Below, in pieces: positions 58,486 to 64,000 of a DNA stretch of 64,000 nt. The translations under genes were made by a program, and so were the position numbers. The notes beneath the pieces are model-generated. The model had not been told where the DNA came from. It worked only from the letters and a program-made list of their open reading frames with translations, and did no database searches. The first letter of the stretch is position 1. Every line of letters begins with the position of its first letter. Location of the stretch: positions 429,649-493,648 of the forward strand of contig FWCC01000179.1 in the NCBI GenBank assembly GCA_900169235.1. The letters are read 5' to 3'. The stretch is from Zarea fungicola. Its lineage: Eukaryota > Ascomycota > Sordariomycetes > Hypocreales > Cordycipitaceae.

Positions 58486-58953
58486 GAAAGTCGAGGACAA
58501 GTACAAACAGAATGACAAATCACGAATGACTACATAGTAATGGATAAGAAGTACAATGCTACATAATTATGAATGACAAGACCATGATTTGAAAAACGTG
58601 AATATACATTGCAAAAATATAAAAAAATGATGGATGCCGCAACACCAGGTCGCCAATGTATATATGTATATATAACAATATGTGTGTATAAATAATGAAA
58701 TATAAAGAGATATTCATGTCTTTTTGTCCCATACACTCCGGTGTAAATGCCCAAAACAGTAACCCGCAACCCAATCAAAAAGGAAAAAAATGAATCCAAT
58801 CGTGTGATAAAGATACAAAATGACATATGTGCAGAAGAAGATGAAAGGCGAATTCGCCCAAAGATGGTAGTAAAATGGATGAAAAGGAAAGAAACGAAAA
58901 GAACAATAATACGTGAAAAGTTCAAAGTCGTTGGTTTGTCGAAATCATCAACT
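58486..58953. other. Convergent AT-rich intergenic
   Basis: AT-rich 3' UTR space between the GH31 gene and the caspase-like/C2H2 gene, with TATATGTATATATA near 58657. No gene seen. Confidence 0.6.
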
Positions 58954-61684
58954 TCAGTCTGATAGCTGACTCGGATTCCGGTCGAGTGGTGAGTGCAGGG
59001 GGTGTGGCGGTAGAGGCGGTAGGGATCTACCCCAGGGCTGCGAATCCTCTAGCGGAGGGATTACCGAACTTTGAGTTGAAAACGCTTGCGAATCGTGGAG
59101 GTCCGACATGGGCTGGCTGCCGGGCTGGCTGGCGGTACTGCCATTGGCAAGGGTTGGACATAGGCGATATTGGTTCTCGCCAATGGGCTCGATGATGCCT
59201 TCGTCAAGAGCGTATTGTCGGAGCAGCGCATCGACCCCGAGATTTTCTCCTTCGCCCTTTTCCATGTGCCGACCGACATGTTCTGTCCATTCGTCCCAGG
59301 CTGTTGGCCCTTCGAAACTACTCGTGCAGCCGGGTTTCGGGCAGTTGGATCGTTGCGGTGGGTGCCTGCGCTGTATAAGACAACTCAGCTGCATGTCCTT
59401 GACGTAGTTGTCCCAATCCGACGACTGCTGTGCATTGTCACCCTTGGCGAGAGCACGTTTGACCTGTGGTGGTGCATGCATGCGACGAAGGTGCTGAGTA
59501 AACAAGTCCTTTCTGTTGAACTCGTTGCCTTTGCCATCTGCCGAGGTCCGCGAGCAGACGGAGCAGCGGTAAAACTGCAGGCACAGGTGCTGCGAGGCAA
59601 TGTGTCTCTTCCATTCATTCTTGGACCCAAAAGTGCTCGTACAGCCGCCAAAATGGAATGCACATGGAAAGGGTCGGGTGTGCGCCGCGGCAATATGCTT
59701 TCGCAGAGAGGACGAATCCTTAAACGGCGCATGGGTGCAGTGGGCACAGCGTATGTCGGGTTTGCCAAGTATTCGCCTGATTTTTGCACCGACAGACCCC
59801 GAGCCGCCGTCCAATACAGGCATTGACTCTGAGCGCGTGAGATTACGAAAGCCCGGATGGAAATTCGGCATGGCCACTGGACGCGAGTTGCGGTCGAGAG
59901 GAGCCACGCGGGTATCATCACCTCCCCGATGGCGGATGTCGCTCAGGGCTTTGAGCTGTTCGGCTGCCTGCATCTCCGCCGAGTCAGCAGCCTCTGTTTT
60001 CGGGGTTACCCCCAAGCTGCCGGCAGCCAGAGATTGATAGATCCTTGCGGTGGGACTGGACTTGTCATCGGGAATTCCGTCTCTCGAAACTTGCGCTGGA
60101 ATTGGCTGCTGAATATTTACGCTCAAATCGTGGTGAGGGGGTCGGCTAGTCGTCGCGGAATCTGGACCAGCAGTGAGTTCTGAAACGCTCGGGTCAGGCG
60201 CGGGCTTTACCATGTCGGGCTGCGCTACCAGTTTGCCGTAGAGAGGAGCCATGTTGCGCGAGGTGATGTGCCCCAAAAAGTACCAAATTTTGTCGTGCTG
60301 GACGCTCGCCCAGAGAGCCTGGGGCATGGAGATGAGGAGGACTGTTGGGGGTCCCAGGAACATGCCCTCGACCGTGACCTGCGAGGCCAAAGGCGGTGTA
60401 CTCTGTAGCCAGCCATGGAATGCAGCCATATCCGGGGTCGCCTCACCAACAAAGGTGGTGCAGACAAGAATGCGCGCCTCGTCAAAGGTAAGTTTGGGAG
60501 CTGGTTCCGGGCTGAAGAGGCGATCATGGAGGGCGGTATGGGCAGATTGTGGCGTGACGGTATTCGACGATGACTCTGGTAAAGGCGTGAGTTCGATACT
60601 CTTAGTTTTGTCAGGCGTCATGGTGAAGAACTCTGGTTCCAGCGAGGGTGGGGGTGGCTGGAACGGGCGAAAAGCGGAATTCGGGTTGGCGTGTGAGATG
60701 GCTTTGATTTCTTGGTAAAGAGCATGTGCGGAGAAGGGAGGACCGCGACGAAGTTTGCGCAAGGCTGTAGTGAGGCAGGGCGTGAAATAGGCACGGGAGG
60801 CTGGCGTTGAATGCTGAGCGGTGTCCGGGGAATAGGCGGCGACGACTTGCTTAACACCGTGAGCGGAAGCGATGGAATCTGGCAACGAACAAGTGTCGAG
60901 CAACAGAAGCATATCGGAATGCGCATCCTCAAAGAGGCAGCGGACACCGTCCCACTTCAACCTGGCCGAGTCATCATGGGGAGAGCTGTTGCGGGTTAGA
61001 AACTGACGTCTGGCTGCTGCTGGATGCAAGCAAGCTTATTGACAAAAGCCGGCAAGGTGGAGGAGGAGGGCCGCTTACCAAGCCCAGTAGAGCTGACCGT
61101 CCGGGCCAATGAACCCGTGGCCGGAGTAATATATAATCAGCAGCTGATTTGGCCGGGCATGCTCGAGAAAGGTAGCAATTTGCACGCTGAGTTTTATACT
61201 TGGATTGGAGACGGTGGGGATCTGCCATGTTTCTGTGCGGTAGCGATATTCGAGCTCCAAAACCTGCTGAAGGTCGCGAATGTTGTTGTCTGCGGAAGGG
61301 TCATCCTGCCAGCTCAAGAGTAGGACGGAGACGTCGGGATAACGAGGCAGCTGCTGGTCACTCTGGCGGTTGATGAGAATAGCAGCTTCATTAAGGTGGC
61401 GCGCAAAGGCTTCGAACTCGTGACGCTGGCTGTGGTGAGGGGCATCGGGAACTATGTGAGAGGGATGAGGCTGAGCTATGTTAGCAGTGAGGGAGGAACC
61501 GGCTGATGAGGCTGAAGAAAGAGATGGTCGAGAGGTCGAGGTGAGGCGGGCTATTCAGCAGCCGGCGGGGCAGGACAGGACATACGAGCTTATACTGATA
61601 TTGCGAAGGGTGAGATTCGGGAGGAGACGAGGCGGAAGCATTGAGCTTGGGGGCAAGCTTTCGCCGCTTGCCGGCAGGCTCCAT
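58954..61684 (-). CDS. Caspase-like (peptidase C14) domain fused to C2H2 zinc fingers
   Basis: Exons are 61684..61586, 61470..61079 and 60985..58954, giving 840 aa. Introns (115 and 93 bp) have GTATGT/GCTCAG and GTAAGC/CAACAG borders with CTAAC branch sites. After a basic, NLS-like head (MEPAGKRRKLAPKL), residues ~45-310 form a caspase-hemoglobinase fold. β-strand YPDVSVLLLSWQDDPSADNN comes first, then His in LLIIYYSGHGFIGPDGQLYW (H~151) and Cys in RCLFEDAHSDMLLLLDTCSL (C~196), so both dyad residues are present. A linker leads to zinc fingers at ~570-745: CAHCTHAPFKDSSSLRKHIA, CTSTFGSKNEWKRHIASQHL, FYRCSVC…FNRKDLFTQHLRRMH and a last CPKPGC…HVGRHM. It may link proteolysis or death signalling to nuclear function; this is inference. 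Substrate specificity unknown. Confidence 0.85.
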
Positions 61685-63479
61685 GGGATGGAAGCGCTGC
61701 CGCGATGCGATGGCGGCAGACGGGAGATGATGGGCGGTCGGGGGTCTGTACGGACGTCAAGTTGAGCTGAGCAGATTTGGTTGCTGCGAGGTCGTTACTG
61801 CAGCGCGAGGACTGGTGTGGTGGTTTGTGGTTGTGGTGGTGGTTAAGGTGGTGGTGGTGGTGGTGTGTCGTTTGGGCAGGATTAGCTGCGTGAGGCTGTG
61901 GAACTGACAGACAGTTTCATGGCAAGCGTCGAGAAAGAGGACAAGAGTAGAAACAAACAAAAAAAGAGAAAGAAGTCTAGATGAGTAAGATATAAGCCAG
62001 AAAAGGGCGACGGCTGTGGAGCAACAAGAGCTAGAAAAAAGAGAGTGACGGGCGATTCAAGAGCATTTGCAAATGAAGAGGAAGAAATGAAAGGCGCGTG
62101 TGCCAGAAAAGCCACTGCGGTGCCAACGGAGAGAGAGGATGGTCAGTTGGTACATAAGGCTGGCGGGTGCCTGTGGGGGGGAGGCGGCGGGTTTGGTGGC
62201 GTAGACGGTAGGGTAGCGGGCGACAGACGGGCCAGTCCTAGCTACAAGTAGCAACTGCAGCTCTTTAGTAAGAGAGTTGACTTGTTTGCAGGACAAGGCA
62301 AGGCAGCAAGCTAGCAGGCTGGCAGGCAAGGCAAGCAAGCAGGTGACGGCAGGTAGCAAACAGCTGGCAAACAGGTGCAAGCAGGTGCAAGCTGCGGCAG
62401 GTTGTTTGTTGGCCAACAGACAGACAAGGTACCACGCCCAGCAAAAAGGGCGTGTACAGATACCTGCTCACTTTGAACAACCAAACTGGTACTTGAAACA
62501 AGGTGCTTGAAGCCAAGTAAAGGTAGGTACATACAAGTAAGTTGATGTAGCCAGTAGAAATGTTGAATGAATATAAAGCAACTCGAGTAGTTGTCTGTAG
62601 TACTTGACAGACAAACAGATGAAGAAATCTGCAGGCTCTGACGACGCGCACCTGCGTGTGTATATCTAAATAATAAAAATAAATATTCAAATAATAAAAA
62701 ATGGGAAAATAGGCAAGTGAGCAAATGAGCAAATGAGCAAATGAAGCAAATACAAATTTAGTCTAATCGCAACACCAGAATGATGAAAGGAAACTTACGC
62801 ATCACTTTACCCTTTTGACTGTCTGTGGGGCAAGGCTCGCAAGGTCAGCTACAAAAAAGGCGGGCTATGTAATACGGATAGTAGGCGGTGGAATGGGCCA
62901 AGAGTGAGCAAGTATGATGCCCAGCTAGTTACTCCATAGCTGCCTCGCGTTAGTGACGGCCAGGGACAAGGCCGAGAGACACAAGAAGGGTGGGCACTGG
63001 GGCCTTTGCTTGTCCGGGGGGTTACGCATTGCATTGCAGTGGCAAGTGGCTACTGGACTGTTACAGGCTACACCGGGGGCCTCTCGGTAAACCTCCAAGT
63101 CCTGCAACTAATAAACTTGGTAGATTGAAGGCCAGGGACTACCAACGAGGAGCTTGTAATGAAGGAGCAGCATCCACCCCCTTTCTTTTTGCCTCTACCT
63201 ACTATTGTTAAAAAAAAAAGTATATATTAAATAAAAATGAAATAAATAAATAAATAAATGTTGACGCGGGACATGACTTGCCAAATGCTTCACAATAGAC
63301 AAACCACATTGCCACACAACGACTAACAACGCTGCATGTCATGTCCAGGCCATCATTCGCTCGGATTGCACAACAACAGGGGGCGGTGTCGGGTGGCTCA
63401 GCTCACTAGCGCCGGCTGCCTACCTACTAACGCCCACCACCCCCTTACGGTCATACCCACATGCGGTCATAGGTTTTAC
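61685..63479. other. Gene-free region upstream of the caspase-like gene
   Basis: The promoter/leader of the minus-strand gene lies at its left edge, with a GGTGGTGGTGGTGG tract near 61840-61865. Bases 62280-62400 contain imperfect GGCAAGC/GGTGCAAGC repeats, and 62715-62750 has GAGCAAAT tandem units. Near 63237-63258 there is an AAATAAAT microsatellite. No gene or RNA recognised. Confidence 0.5.
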
Positions 63480-64000
63480 ACCAAAACACTACCTTTTTAC
63501 TCTTTAATAATAGTATAAGTTTTTATTAAATATACTTAAAATTTATATATAGTATATATAATTAATAAAATTAACTATATATAGCTTAATATACTTAAAT
63601 ATACTTAAATATAAGTAGGTATATAGGTTTAAAGTAAAGTATAGAGTTTTGTTAGTGTTTATTAGGGGAAATTATAGTAAACCTTAACATTTTAAGAAGC
63701 TTAATAACTTTTTACCTAAATAAGATTATATAATATAAAAATATAAAGGAAATATATTATAATTCTTTACTTATATAAATATTAGCCTTATACTTATAAA
63801 AAATTCTTATAAAATATTATATAGCTTTTAAAACTAGCCCTATATAAATTTTGGGAATATTTTTTATTATTACTATTAGTAGTTAAATATTTATATTTAT
63901 ATTAAAAAGAGCCTTAATTAAGGTATAAATATTAATATAGTTTTTTAGTATAGTTTTATAATAATATTAGCTATTTGAGTTAATTAATTATATACTATAT
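63480..64000. repeat. Extremely AT-rich tract, likely RIP-decayed repeat
   Basis: From about 63480 to the window end the sequence is nearly all A/T (TTAATTAATTATATACTATAT and similar). TpA dinucleotides are abundant and G/C sparse, in sharp contrast with the preceding DNA. No open frame. This composition is typical of RIP-mutated transposon blocks in filamentous ascomycetes. Which element it was cannot be told. Confidence 0.65.

Overview
The window is nuclear DNA from a filamentous ascomycete, most likely a sordariomycete and probably hypocrealean. The evidence is short GT-AG introns (mostly 50-115 bp) with CTAAC-type branch points, compact genes on both strands, and a protein set typical of Pezizomycotina: a Ste2-type pheromone receptor, a Som1/Flo8-type LisH regulator, TOM6, a GIS2/Byr3-type zinc-knuckle protein, an AflR-type Zn2Cys6 factor and a caspase-like/C2H2 fusion. 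The genus cannot be fixed from the sequence alone. Exon models were built by hand from splice signals and frame continuity. Summed coding lengths are divisible by three for every spliced gene, except SOM1 as counted (2309 nt, so one boundary is a base off). Individual boundaries may be off by a base.

Layout. 1-978: 5' part of an oligopeptide transporter, leaving the window on the minus strand. 979-4911: about 3.9 kb with no convincing gene, holding a tandem/inverted repeat block (about 3250-3750) and an AT-rich 9-mer repeat (about 4220-4380). 4912-21414: mostly housekeeping and regulatory genes: VPS23 (ESCRT-I), STE2-type receptor, an unknown disordered protein, TOM6, a conserved acidic-tail protein, SOM1, then BET3 (TRAPP) divergent from a U5 snRNP WD40 gene. 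23200-28717: three proteins of unknown function (a two-TM protein and two coiled-coil proteins), the last ending just before a minisatellite that contains the only run of Ns. 30371-44382: GIS2, an F-box-like protein, UBR7, MCM2 and a large membrane protein. UBR7 and MCM2 share a divergent promoter with MCB-like boxes. 45993-61684: accessory metabolism and signalling: a tiny putative membrane protein, a hexose transporter, an AflR-type factor convergent with a 14-TM-type efflux pump, a secreted GH31 alpha-glucosidase and a caspase-like/C2H2 fusion. 61685-64000: gene-free, becoming extremely AT-rich from about 63480, which looks like RIP-decayed repeat DNA.

How the genes relate. Most neighbours are unrelated housekeeping genes. 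Three local associations deserve attention: the BET3/U5-40K and UBR7/MCM2 divergent pairs, each with one compact shared promoter; the AflR-type regulator facing an efflux transporter with no biosynthetic backbone gene beside it; and the sugar pair (hexose transporter, secreted alpha-glucosidase) flanking that couple, which could reflect carbohydrate use. No rRNA, tRNA, CRISPR or intact transposon was found.
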